Shown here: in pieces, positions 54,351 through 64,000 of the stretch | How the letters are laid out: every line of letters starts with the position of its first letter | How positions within the stretch are numbered: position 1 is the first letter of the stretch | NCBI GenBank assembly: GCA_017979445.1 | Contig: JADQWC010000730.1 | Span: 1 to 64,000, forward strand | Direction of reading: 5' to 3' | Source of the DNA: Akebia trifoliata | Taxonomy: Eukaryota; Streptophyta; Magnoliopsida; Ranunculales; Lardizabalaceae | Length of the DNA stretch: 64,000 nucleotides | The notes under the pieces: model-generated | What the model saw: the letters and a program-made list of their open reading frames with translations, nothing else | The model's database searches: none | Told to the model about the DNA's origin: nothing | Position numbers and translations under genes: made by a program

Positions 54351-56414
54351 GTGATTTGCATGCTTGGTAGACGTTCACAAAACAACGAGTTAGAATCATT
54401 TAATCCTGAGATCGAACGTACCATCAGTAGGATACACAAAACACCATCAGTAGTTATGATGGATGATCGAGAAAGAACTCTCAATGAGCTCTTCGCTCCA
54501 ACTTCCGCATCTCCTCCTATATGCATTGTTTTACCATTGAACAATGCACATCAGTTTGAAATTAGGGTTGCCACCATTAATATGCTCCCTAAGTTCCACG
54601 GTTTAGATCGTGAACAACCTTACACCCATCTTAATCGATTCTTGATTATATGTCAAACTTTTAGAAATCAGGTTATAGATGAGGAGAGTATCAAGCTTAT
54701 TATGTTCCCGTAATCCCTGGAAGACCACGCAGCTGCGTGGTTGAATTCCTTAACACCCAGTTCCATATCTACCTAGGATGTTCTATCCAAGAAATTTATG
54801 ATCAAATTCTATCCCGTGACCAAAATTGAGAAAATGAAAGACTCCATTAGAAATTTTAGGGCCCGCCCTGATGATGAATTTTCTCAAACTTGGGAAAGAT
54901 TCAATGATTTATTGGTCAAGTACCCGCACCATGACATTGACAAAACACAGTTGGTGCAAAGTTTTTATAGAGGATTAACAATGAATCAACGTACCTTAGT
55001 CGAATCAATGCATAAGGGTCAGTTCATGAACTAGACTCCCAATCAAGCGTACGATTTCCTCGTAGAGTTAGCCGAGAGTCCTCAAAATTGGAACACTAAC
55101 CAAGAAGAATTTGATAAAGATGGTCCAATTAGAAAGATAGGCATGTATGAGATGAAGACAGACCTTAATCTCAAAAATGTTATGTATAGTCTAGTTAGTG
55201 GGATGAACAATCTCACAAAGAAGTTAGATACCTTTACCATCTCAGCATCCAAACCTTACCTAGACCCTCGTACTATTTCACAAGTGACTGTTGAACCGAG
55301 TTCTTTGTGCGTCATATGCGACGACAATGACCATTTAGTCGAGTATTGTCCCACCTTGCCTCAAATCAAAGTCGAACAAACAAATGCGATTAATGGCTAT
55401 AGTGCTTTTAGGAAGCTAATTCCAAACTCTTTTAGCCAAATGTATCACCCAGATAATAGGTTCCATCCTAATTTCTCATACAAACAAAACGAACCTATTC
55501 AATCTAGTGGTCCGTCAGATTACAATAGGAGTTTTCCTAGCCAATCTGGTTCTTCCACAAACTAAACTATTGTTCCTCAAGTCCTTTATCAATCCCAACA
55601 ATCTACAAATTGCAAAGTCATCATACCAGATCCCATGATCAATTACCAGTAGTCTGCTCAACAATAGTCATCCTTAGAATCTATGATTATCGAGTTGATG
55701 AGGCAACAGTAGCAGTTCATCCAAACTCAACAGCAAATCCATCAAAATCAAACTCAGATTAACTAGGTCACTACGCAATCCATAGCTAAGATGGAAGTTC
55801 AGTTGGGGCAGTTAGCTCTCTCCTTGAGTGGGAGAGAGAAAGGTCAATTTCCTAATCAGACTATCCCTAACCCTAGAGGTCAACCTTTGATTCTAAACGG
55901 ATCAAAAGGTCAATATGAAGTAGGAAGCCATTCTGGAGCTCCACAAGACTCAGTCCAGGCTATCCACACCTTGCATTCGGGAAAGAAGGTGGACAACAAG
56001 GTCCAACCTATTGACATGGGAGAAAAAGTCCTAGAGAAGGACAAAGTTCAAAAAGAAGTTATAGAGTCTCCAACAGAGAAGGAGAAAGATTTGGAAAATC
56101 CTCCTATCATTTTGCCAATTCGAAAAGCTTCATTTTCCCATCGCCTTAGAAATTCTGAAAAAGGTAAGCAGTTTGAGGGTGTCTTAGAAGTCTTCCAAAA
56201 TATGCATATCAATATCCCATTCCTAGATGCCATTAAGCAGATACCTTCTTATGCGAAATTCCTAAAGGATTTGACCATAGCTAAAGCAAAACACCATTTC
56301 TTCGGAAAGTTATCATGGCAGTCCAAGCTTTGTCGCTCATCCAACAAACGATTGCACCAAAAGTTAAGGATCCTGGATGTCCGACAATTTCCATTTATAT
56401 TGGAAATCAAGTGA
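54351..56414 (+). pseudogene. gag of the Athila element (one frame with nonsense codons)
   Basis: The open blocks 54351-54713, 54798-55034, 55143-55565 and 55791-56414 are all in the same frame, separated only by stops. Motifs: LPKFHGLDREQPYTHLNRFL, EDHAAAWLNSL, SIRNFRARPDDEFSQTWERF and a knuckle-like CVICDDNDHLVEYCP near 55310-55350, all typical of Athila gag. The Gln-rich segment around 55640-55790 carries several TAG codons in Gln runs. The last part leads into the protease connector (PIILPIRKASFSHRLRNSEK, FLKDLTIAK). Confidence 0.87.
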
Positions 56415-56780
56415 TCGAAAAATGTCTCTTAGACTTAGGGGCCAGTGTAAACCTTTTACCATATTCGATTTATAAACAAATTAGGTTTGGGGGTTTTGAA
56501 ACCCATCGATATCACGTTAAATCTAGCCGATAGGTCCATAAAAATTTTAAAAGGTATAGTTGTGGATATGATAGTTAAAGTCAAAGATATCTATTTTCCT
56601 GTTAACTTTGTTGTCTTAGACACTGAGCCAGTCATCAATTCGAACAGTCATATTCCTATCATCTTAGGATGTCCATTCTTAGTCACGTCTGACCCAATCA
56701 TTCGTTGTAGAAACAGAATTATGACTTTAGCATTTGGGTATATGAAAGTGAAACTGAACGTCTTCCACAATTTTTAAGGA
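56315..56780 (+). pseudogene. Athila-type protease
   Basis: AVQALSLIQQTIAPKVKDPG leads to LLDLGASVNLLPYSIYKQ. The active-site Asp of D-L-G is at 56432-56434; Athila proteases normally have DLGAS instead of DTG. A frameshift near 56485 moves the rest to the frame 56487-56777, with LADRSIKILKGIVVDMIVKV, FPVNFVVLD and IPIILGCPFLVT. It partly overlaps the gag frame because of a frame change upstream. Confidence 0.87.
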
Positions 56781-56935
56781 ATTGATGTAGATGATGGTAT
56801 AGAGGAAGTGAACATAATAGATACGCTAGTCAATCAAACGTATCAAGAGTTAGGGTACTTTGATCTCCTAACAAAATGTTTGGCTTACTTTGGCCTTGAC
56901 TTGGACGTAGAAGAGTTTATAATTGAGTCAATACT

Positions 56936-57900
56936 TTGCTTGAATCCGTTCCACTCTTAGATTATGTGCGGTGGCACGCAAAAGCTGACAGTCTTCCTGT
57001 GTGCAAATTCAATCTTGTTCTTTCTCATGTCGAGCCTCCAAAATTAGAACTCAAGTCGCTTCCAAAGACCTTGAGATATGCATTTCTTGGTAAGAATCAA
57101 ACCTTACCTGTGATCATTTCTTCTCACCTTAATGAAGTTCAAGAGGAAAAAATTGTTAGGAGTATTAAAAGAACATCAAGAACCTATTGGTTGGAGCATA
57201 GTTGACATCAAGGAAATTAGTCCATATGTGGTAATGCACCATATTCATTTAAAGGATTTTGCTAAGTCTTCTTTAGAACCTCAAAGAGGGCTAAATCCTA
57301 TAATGAAAGACGTAGTTCGGATGGAAGTGATGAAATTACAAGATGCGGGTATTTTTTATCCTATCTCTAATAGTTGTTGGGTAAGTCTTATACAAGTAGT
57401 TCCTAAGAAGTCTGGTATCACTGTGGTAGTGAACCAAGACAATGAATTAATCCCCACTCGAGTCCAAAATGGATGGAGAGTGTGTATTGATTATAGGAAA
57501 CTCAACTCGATGATTCCTAAGGATCATTTCCCCTTACCTTTCATTGATCAAATGTTAGAGCATCTAGCAGGACATTCTTACTATTGCTTCTTAGATAGTT
57601 ATTCCGGGTACAACCAAATACCCGTTGCTCTAATCGATCAAGAGAAAATAACTTTCACTTGCCTTTCAAAACTTTCGCGTATCGTCGCATGCCTTTCGGA
57701 TTGTGTAATGCACCCGCTACTTTTCAACGGTGCATGATGAGTATATTTTCTGACATGCTAGAAAGATATCTCGAAGTATTCATGGACGATTTTTCAGTTT
57801 TCGGACCAAGTTTTGAAGAATGTCTCTATCACTTGACTTTGGTCCTGTACGTTGCAAAGAGATCAATCTAGTCCTCAATTGGGAAAAATGTCATTTCATG
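56936..57900 (+). pseudogene. Reverse transcriptase of the Athila element
   Basis: The frame 57132-57737 holds GWSIVDIKEISP, GWRVCIDYRKLNSMIPKDHF, LPFIDQMLEHLAGHSYYCFL and SYSGYNQIPVA. A frameshift follows at about 57655, then FAYRRMPFGLCNAPATFQRC and the catalytic box FMDD at 57779-57790, intact. A second shift near 57830 leads to NLVLNWEKCHFMV and RSFLGHVGFYR. The motifs are those of Athila RT. At least three frames are needed to read it. Confidence 0.88.
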
Positions 57901-58560
57901 GTAACATCAGAGATTGTGCTAGGGCATATTATTTCTGCTAAGGGGATTGAGGTAGATAAGGCAAAGGTAGGTCTAATTGAAAAATTACCACCTCCTAAAA
58001 CGATCAAAGAAATTAGGTCATTCCTAGGCCATGTAGGTTTTTATCGTAGTTCATTAAATATTTCGAGAAAATCTCGAAGCTTTTATGTGAACTATCGGGA
58101 AAGGATGTTCCTTTCGACTTTTCAGAGTCATGTCTTTCTCGTTCAAGAAGCTCAAGTTCGAGTTAACCTCGACACCCATTATTCTACCTCCAAATTAGAG
58201 CATTCCATTCAAAGTTATGTGCGACGCTTCAGATTATGCAATAGGTGCTATTTTGGGTCAACGAATTAAAAAACAACCTCATGTTATCCAATATGCTAGT
58301 AAAATCCTAAACGATGCTCAACTTAACTATTCTACAACAGAGAAGGAAATGCTAACAATGGTCTATGCCATTGAAAAATTTCGCCCCTACTTCATAGGAT
58401 CTAAAGTCGTGATTTACACAGACTACGTAGCATTGAAATACCTTCTATAAAAAAAAGATGCTAAAGCAAGGTTAATTCATTGGATTCTACTTCTACAAGA
58501 GTTTGATCTCAAAATCCGAGAAAAAAAAAAGGGACAGAAAATGTCGTAGTTGATCACTTA
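57900..58560 (+). pseudogene. RT connection and RNase H of the Athila element
   Basis: IVLGHIISAKGIEVDKAKVG and PPPKTIKEIRSFLGHVGFYR link RT to RNase H. The frame 58217-58450 has MCDASDYAIGAILGQR, with catalytic Asp in CDASDYA, then IQYASKILNDAQLNYSTTEK and VVIYTDYVALKYLL. The middle segment (58050-58210) is frame-shifted. Confidence 0.85.
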
Positions 58561-58639
58561 TCTAGGATACTTAACAAGCCATCCAAGAAGTCCTTACCCA
58601 TCTCTGAATCCTTTCTCGATGAGTAACTTATGCAAATCT

Positions 58640-59910
58640 CTCATGCCAATACTCCATGGTATGTGGACATTGTCAACTACCTAGTTACAAGTCAATTCCC
58701 AATAAAAATGACTTATCAAGAGAAACTTCGTCTTTTATCGAAAATAAAATGGTATTTTTGGGATGAGCCATAGTTATTTAAGTATTGTCCCGATCAAATC
58801 ATTAAACGTTGTATTCCAACGTGTAAGCAAGTCAATGTCCTAGAGTTTTGCCATAATCATGCTTACGGAGGGCACTTTAGTGGTAAGAAGACCGCTATGA
58901 AAATCTTACAATATGGTTTTTTCTGGCCTAATATTTTTCGTGATGCCCACTAGTTTAGCAAATCTTGTGATAGATGTCAGAGATTAGGAAAAATCTCCAA
59001 GAGAAATGAAATGCCTCAAAATCCTATCGTAATCATCGAAATTTTTGACGTGTGGGATATAAACTTCATGGGACCCTTTCCTATCTCCCAGGGTTACCAA
59101 TACATCTTAGTTACCGTTGACTATGTGTCAAAATTGGTCGAAGCTGTGGCATGTAGAACTAACGATCACAAGGTTGTGATCAAATTCATCAAGAAGACGA
59201 TTTTTTCAAGATTCAGTACTCCGCGAGCTATCATAAGTAATGGTGGCTCGTATTTTTGCAATAAGATCTTTACTGAGTTGATGAAGAAATACCTCATAAC
59301 GCATAAGGTTGCCATACCTTACCACTCACAAACAAGTGGGTAAGTGGAGATTTCTAACAGGGAAATAAAGACTATGTTAAAAAAAACAGTCAATCCTTCA
59401 AGGAAATATTGGTCTTTGAGATTGAGTGACTCACTCTGGACCTATAGGACTGCATTCAAAACACCCATAGGGATGTCTCCCTACCGGTTATTTTTGGCAA
59501 GACCTGTCATCTCTTTGTAGAACTCGAGTATCGTACATATTGGGCTATCAAGCGCCTCAACTTTGATTTTGATAAAGTCAGTGAGAAGCAAAAGTTATAA
59601 CTAGACGAGTTAGAAGAGATTAGAAATGACTCGTATGATTGGGCCGAAAGGTACAAAGAGCGTATCAAATTCTTTTACGATAGACACATTCTTAGGAAGA
59701 ATTTCATTCCTAATCAAAGAGTTTTGTTGTATGATAACAGACTCCGCCTTTTTCTAGAAAAACTTAAGTCTCGATGGACCGGCCCATATATTATCCAAAC
59801 AGTCTACCCCCATGGTGTTATTCAAAGTGAATGGCCAACATCTCAAACCTTTTCTCAAGTATGATCCATTGGAGGAAGTTCTTCTCCTCGATGACCTCGC
59901 ATATCAAAAT
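58640..59910 (+). pseudogene. Integrase of the Athila element with Asp-to-Asn change
   Basis: The H2C2 finger runs HNHAYGGHFSGKKTAMKI ... CDRCQ (58855-58980), with an in-frame TAG. Core: [12 protein letters not shown] (first Asp), then [11 protein letters not shown] where the second catalytic residue (59239-59241) is Asn; relatives have ISDGG. The Glu (VEISNRE) lies exactly 35 residues on, after a TAA. The C-terminal part shows [15 protein letters not shown] and, near the end, FKVNGQHLKPFL. Integration activity should be lost by the Asn change alone. Confidence 0.88.
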
Positions 59911-61207
59911 TAACTATTTTTTATCTAGCTAAAGACGTTAAACTTAATGCTTCTGGGAGGCAACCCACACGCTTCAGGGGACATTGTGTTAAATATCAAC
60001 AGGACTGTAAGGTTTTTCTCAGGTGCTATCTAACCCACGTCAATTCATTTTTTCAATTTCAATTTTACCTTTGCATGTATATGTTGAAGTATTGAGGACA
60101 ATATAATGTTTAAGTTTTGGGGGTGTATGGGTCGGATTTCCACATATTATTTTCTTCTTTTATACAAAAATAAATAAAATAAAATAAAATAAAAAATTGA
60201 AAATATTTGGTTGGTGACTTTGTTGTATTTTTCTCAAAATCTTAGCTTGTATCTTTAAGCACTTAGTGAAAATATTTAATCAGTCTTTCATTGGAAGCTA
60301 TGATCTGGAATCCCCATTGGTATTTCTCTTAGGTAAAAATTAGAGCAAAGTTATCTTTTGGTTTATAGTCACTTCTAATAAGGTTACCAAGAGTCTAGAT
60401 TGTATTAAGAGAGCTTGTTACCTTCTTTCTACCTAGAGTTTAAGGAAAAACTAGGTTTGATGAACTTTGACTTCTTTGTTCAATTGGTTGGCTGATTAGA
60501 AGAAAAACAAAATTGGGATGTATATACCTTGTATAGCAACCATTGAATTAGACTGGGTACCTTGAAAAGGGCTGCCTACTTTTCTTAGAAAAAAAATGAA
60601 GAAGTAATAGAAAAAAAGAGACATTTCAAAAAAAAAAAATCTAAAATCTAAAAGTTTATGTAAAGTTTTAGTAGAGTGAAAGCCATCAAGTGTAAAAATG
60701 TGAGTATACTGGAATATCACAGATAAAACCCCTTAGAGGTATTAAAGTGAATATCCACACTTCTCACTACCCCAGACAGGATGCTAAGTTTAGAATTAAA
60801 CCCTAAGTTACTCCAACTATTCTTGAGTAGTTAGAAGATTGAAACTCATTTAACGAAATCGAATCTCTTAAATTTCTGAGTTAGAATCACTATCGCTCAA
60901 AGGTCAATTTTAGTATAAGTTTTGTCGTAGAGAAATAAGGGATGAGACTCTATACCAAGTAGTACTTCCAATTGATTGACAAAATAAATAAAAAAAGACT
61001 TGTGCTTTTCAATATAAGTTTTGATTTTGACTATTTTTACTTCAAAGTTGTTTTCAAATTTTGTGGGTATATTTTCTGCAAATCCTCACGAGTCAAACTC
61101 GTCCACTAGGGGTACCCTAGAGGTTCAAGAGCTTGCTGCATTCACTAAATGCAGTCGAGGTGCCTACGAAAGTGGCAGTTTTATTTTTTAGGGACTAGAA
61201 AAAGATA
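59911..61207 (+). other. 3' region of the Athila element
   Basis: After the integrase stop come the phrase cttctgggaggcaaccca (59958-59975), a marker downstream of Athila pol, and a polypurine-like tttaagttttgggggtgta (60110-60128). The remainder has no open frame of note; no env-like gene is recognised. A homologous but diverged copy is at 33090-34533. Confidence 0.7.
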
Positions 61208-61219
61208 AGTTTGAGGGTG
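61208..61219 (+). other. Polypurine tract of the Athila element
   Basis: AGTTTGAGGGTG directly precedes the 3' LTR start TGATGAG. Confidence 0.75.
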
Positions 61220-62430
61220 TGATGAGTGTCTTGAAACGCTCAATTATACGCACATTTTCTAAACATTTATCTTGGTTTTTATACCTATTTCTCCATATTA
61301 AGGTAATAATCATGATAAGCCTCAAAACACCATGTTGCATGTTAATTAGGCTTAATTATAAATAAATAAATTCATTTACTAGATAAATCTAATTATGTGT
61401 GTTTCTTATGCAGAAAATCAACAATTTGGAATCAAAATCTTAAGGCAAAAGCATTTGGACGCACTTTAGAATGCCCTAATACTTTGGAATGCCCTAATCC
61501 TTAACTCATATTCTTCTCTTTTATCTTTTTGTACAAAGAAAAGTTGAAGCTACTTTTAAACTCTTCTACACACATTTTTCTCTATAAATAGAGCCTCCAA
61601 TTCTAGAGAAAGGGTCTCATCTTGGTTCACTTATCCAAGACTCTTTTAATTTAAGGTTCTTAGCCTATTCTCTTATTTTTTGTATTTTCATTTTCTAGTT
61701 ATTTTCTTTTGGCTAAATAGTCTTGTAAGAAATAGAAGAAGAAGAAGTAATTTTCTCCATGAAATGAAGAAAAGTTCTCTCATCTCTTATCTTCCCTCTC
61801 TTACAATGACATTAGGCTAAGTTCTCCTCCATTGGAGAGTGAAAAATCCTAGAGTAAGTTCTTGTGTTATTTCTAATTTCATGCATTTCTTTTATTTAAA
61901 ATGTTTATGAGTTCTCTTTAAGTTTCTTGCACCTTTTATTCTTAATATAGATACTTTATGCTTAGAGTTGATCAAGATAAAGTATGTTTAAACTAGATAA
62001 TTGGTAGTAGAAAATTTTCAAAGAATTCTACTTTGTTTATGTTCCCTCATTTCATTTTATTTGCAAAACTTTTCAATCTAAGGAGCTAACACCAAGCCCT
62101 TAGGATTGAATTATAAAAAGGCTAGAGACTAGGAATTTCTCATTAACGTGTTTTAGGTAAATACACCTCCAATGATGCTTTAATTTCATAAGTTTACTTA
62201 CTTTTAATTTCATTTACTTTATTTCATTTTCTAGCAATTTTACATCTTCTTATAAATTCAAAAATACAAAGAAAAACAATTTTAATTCTGTTTAGTTAGT
62301 TTGAATTTTATCATCTTAGCTTAACTATATTCCTCCTTTCTCTTGGGTTCGATCCTCTACTTGCCCCACAAGTATGGTAAAAATAAAATTAATATTAACT
62401 CCGGTAAGAAGAACAACGATAGTCTCATCA
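61220..62430 (+). repeat. 3' LTR of the Athila element (1211 bp)
   Basis: Starts TGATGAG and ends CTCATCA, followed by the TTGAG target duplication. Most of it matches the 5' LTR; the last roughly 155 bp (including cttgggttcgatcctctact) have no recognisable counterpart there. The TATA-like ctctataaatag is at about 61579-61590. Confidence 0.92.
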
Positions 62431-62435
62431 TTGAG

Positions 62436-64000
62436 TCGAGTCAGCTTGTCAAGCCTTAAATGGTGTCTATCACCCCATCTGAATTTAATTGAATAAAAGA
62501 AATTTCTAAATACCTTGAGCGCATTAACAAATTAATTAATAATCTTACTTTAAGAGAGGATCTTCTAACGAGGAACCCCGTCCCGAGTTATTCGCATTAC
62601 TTGAACAAGAAGACAAAGATCGAGCTCAACTTCTAATTGAAAAAATGAAGGTCATTGACCTCGGAACAAAAAATGATTCCCAAGAAATTTAAATTGGAAT
62701 TAACTTATCCCTAGAAGAACATGAGGAGATGATGAATTTGTTCAAAAAATTTAAAAGACTTGTTTGCGTGGTTCTCTAAGGATATGTTGGGTAAGCTTGG
62801 GTGTTATCCAACACGAAATAGATACTTGCTCTATGAAATGGAAACACCAAATATGAAGTTAGAACGGAATCACATAATCAGAGGACAAGTTATGAAATAT
62901 ATCAATGTTGTATTTCTCAATTAGCAATGCACCTAAAGTGGATTACTATTGAGCCAGCTAACAAGAATCTTGAAACCATCATCATGAAAATGAATGAGAC
63001 ACATTGAGATTGGTATGAGGAATTGTCTTTTGTACCCTTGGCATGCCAAATTTTGACTTTAGTGCCCTTTATCATGTGGTATGAGAGAAAGCTTTGAAAT
63101 AGAAGTTTCACTTCTTAAAGTATCAATAGAAAGCCAATCTCGTTAGAAGTAAATTTGATTTTGCAAGTACAAGATGAGTCACTTGTGTTTTTTATAAGAA
63201 AGTGAAAGTGCAGGATATAAAAGTCGAAGACTTAGCCTTCAAACAAAATCGAGTAGTTGTCTTCAACCGAAAAAAAAATTGCAAATCCAATAGGGAAGGT
63301 CCTTTTATCACCAAGATAAGATTGTTTGGAAAAGTTGTCGGACTTCAAAGGTCATAACGACATCAAAATGTTAGAATCAACCAATATTGGCCAGATCGAG
63401 TGGTATTATATCTAAGGGGGCCATCGTTGGCCGAACCAATTTTCCTATTACCCAGCTCAATATCTCCTTCTTTAGCCCTTTGTCGTTTTTTTTTCTTTCT
63501 CAACCCGATTACCCAACCTAGAAGAGGAAATGTGTTCGAACTACGTTCTGGTCTAATCTCAAAATTCTAGGGTACGTAGGCAACCTAAGAAGTTACATCA
63601 GGCCCAATCACACAAAAATAAAAAAATTATTCCCTCATAAAAAAACAAAAAAAAATATTGTCAAAATGAGGAAGAAAATCCATAGAAAAAAGAAAAAATT
63701 AAAAGAAAAACCACACAGGGTATTTGGGTTTTGAGCTTTAAGTTCCCTTTCTTCCTTAGCCTATTCCTAAGCCCACCTATAGAAGTCCTCCTAAGTACTG
63801 TACGAAAAAGTCAAGGAAAATAACAAGCATGATCAGGCAGTATCTCTAGATGTTCAAAAAAAAAAGAAAAAGAAAAGCTTGCTAGGTTAAAAACTTGAAA
63901 AGAAGACTTAGGCAAAACTTAAGGCAAGCTCGCTAGGTTAAAATTCTAAAAAGACAATGTTGACAACAATCAGAGCAAAGAAAAAAAAAAGGGTAAGCTC
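62436..64000 (+). mobile_element. Tat-6: plus-strand Tat pol remnant and 3' region, continues past the window
   Basis: 62600-62790 encodes LLIEKMKVIDLGTKNDSQEI and LSLEEHEEMMNLFKKFKRL, the segment before Tat RT (ending in a FAWF(S)KDMLG-like phrase). Similarity then jumps to the integrase C-terminus: ANKNLETIIMKMNETH (about 62957-63005) and frames such as VKVQDIKVEDLALKQNRVVV (63205-63265). RT, both RNase H domains and the integrase core are deleted at about 62800-62930. After pol, gtgttcgaactacgttctgg (63531) and ggtacgtaggcaacctaag (63571) match the usual Tat 3' region, followed by the gctaggttaaaa repeat at the window edge. Confidence 0.75.
63870..64000 (+). repeat. Start of the gctaggttaaaa / cttaggcaaaact repeat array
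   Basis: At least two units (gcttgctaggttaaaaactt and gctcgctaggttaaaattct) with gacttaggcaaaacttaagg between. This is the reverse complement of the array at 50330-50810. It is cut by the window edge. Confidence 0.7.

Larger units (their letters stand above)
52294..62430 (+). mobile_element. Athila-type Ty3/gypsy element with both LTRs (10.1 kb)
   Basis: The 5' LTR starts TGATGAG at 52294 and the 3' LTR (61220-62430) ends CTCATCA, a perfect terminal inverted repeat. TTGAG flanks the element on both sides (52289-52293 and 62431-62435), a perfect 5-bp target duplication. Internal order is gag, DLG-type protease, RT, RNase H, integrase and a long 3' region. It inserted as a unit and kept its flanks, so it is among the younger insertions here. 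Nonsense codons, frameshifts and a lost integrase Asp make it non-autonomous. Confidence 0.9.

Overview
This window looks like plant nuclear DNA, probably from a retrotransposon-dense (pericentromeric or other heterochromatic) region. I found no host protein gene, rRNA, tRNA gene or CRISPR array. Nearly every recognisable stretch belongs to a decayed LTR retrotransposon. The mix points to a land plant: Ty3/gypsy Tat/Ogre-type elements with a second (archaeal-type) RNase H, Athila-type elements with a DLG protease, a Ty3/gypsy chromovirus with a chromodomain remnant, and a Ty1/copia element of SIRE-like type. The species cannot be told from the sequence. All coding regions carry stops, frameshifts, deletions or lost catalytic residues.

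Layout. (1) 1-14355: a nearly whole Tat-type element (Tat-1) on the minus strand: end of its 3' LTR (1-136), polypurine tract, a T-rich 3' region, integrase, archaeal-type RNase H, RNase H, RT, linker, protease, gag, a long leader with two minisatellites, primer-binding site and a complete 2.06-kb 5' LTR (12294-14355). (2) 14356-17462: leader, primer-binding site and 5' LTR of a second minus-strand Tat element (Tat-3). (3) 17463-21300: a plus-strand copia remnant (LTR tail, Met-tRNA primer site, gag, protease, integrase). (4) 21826-25413: a minus-strand Tat fragment (Tat-2; RT to gag). (5) 25414-33089: a nest of three copies (A, B, C) of one large LTR family, with a fold-back MITE in a (TA)n tract. 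(6) 33090-about 36000: the 3' end of an Athila-type element. (7) 36836-47682: two chromovirus copies (X1, X2) sharing a central LTR, with a Tat LTR inserted in the X2 gag and a solo LTR (copy D) inserted between X2 RT and RNase H. (8) 47683-52178: Tat fragments in opposite orientations with a repeat-rich 3' region. (9) 52294-62430: an Athila-type element with both LTRs and a perfect TTGAG target duplication. (10) 62436-64000: a plus-strand Tat pol remnant and its 3' region.

The genes do not act together as a pathway. Each element once encoded its own gag-protease-RT-RNase H-integrase set. The most interesting signals are non-coding. Three diverged Tat LTRs keep a hairpin whose stem sequence changes while base pairing is largely kept. 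Two of these LTRs carry a second copy of the primer-binding-site core about 60 nt inside U5. The Tat-1 leader has 22-bp and 29-bp minisatellites, the latter built of small hairpins. A 410-bp MITE is almost entirely one inverted repeat and sits in a TA microsatellite.
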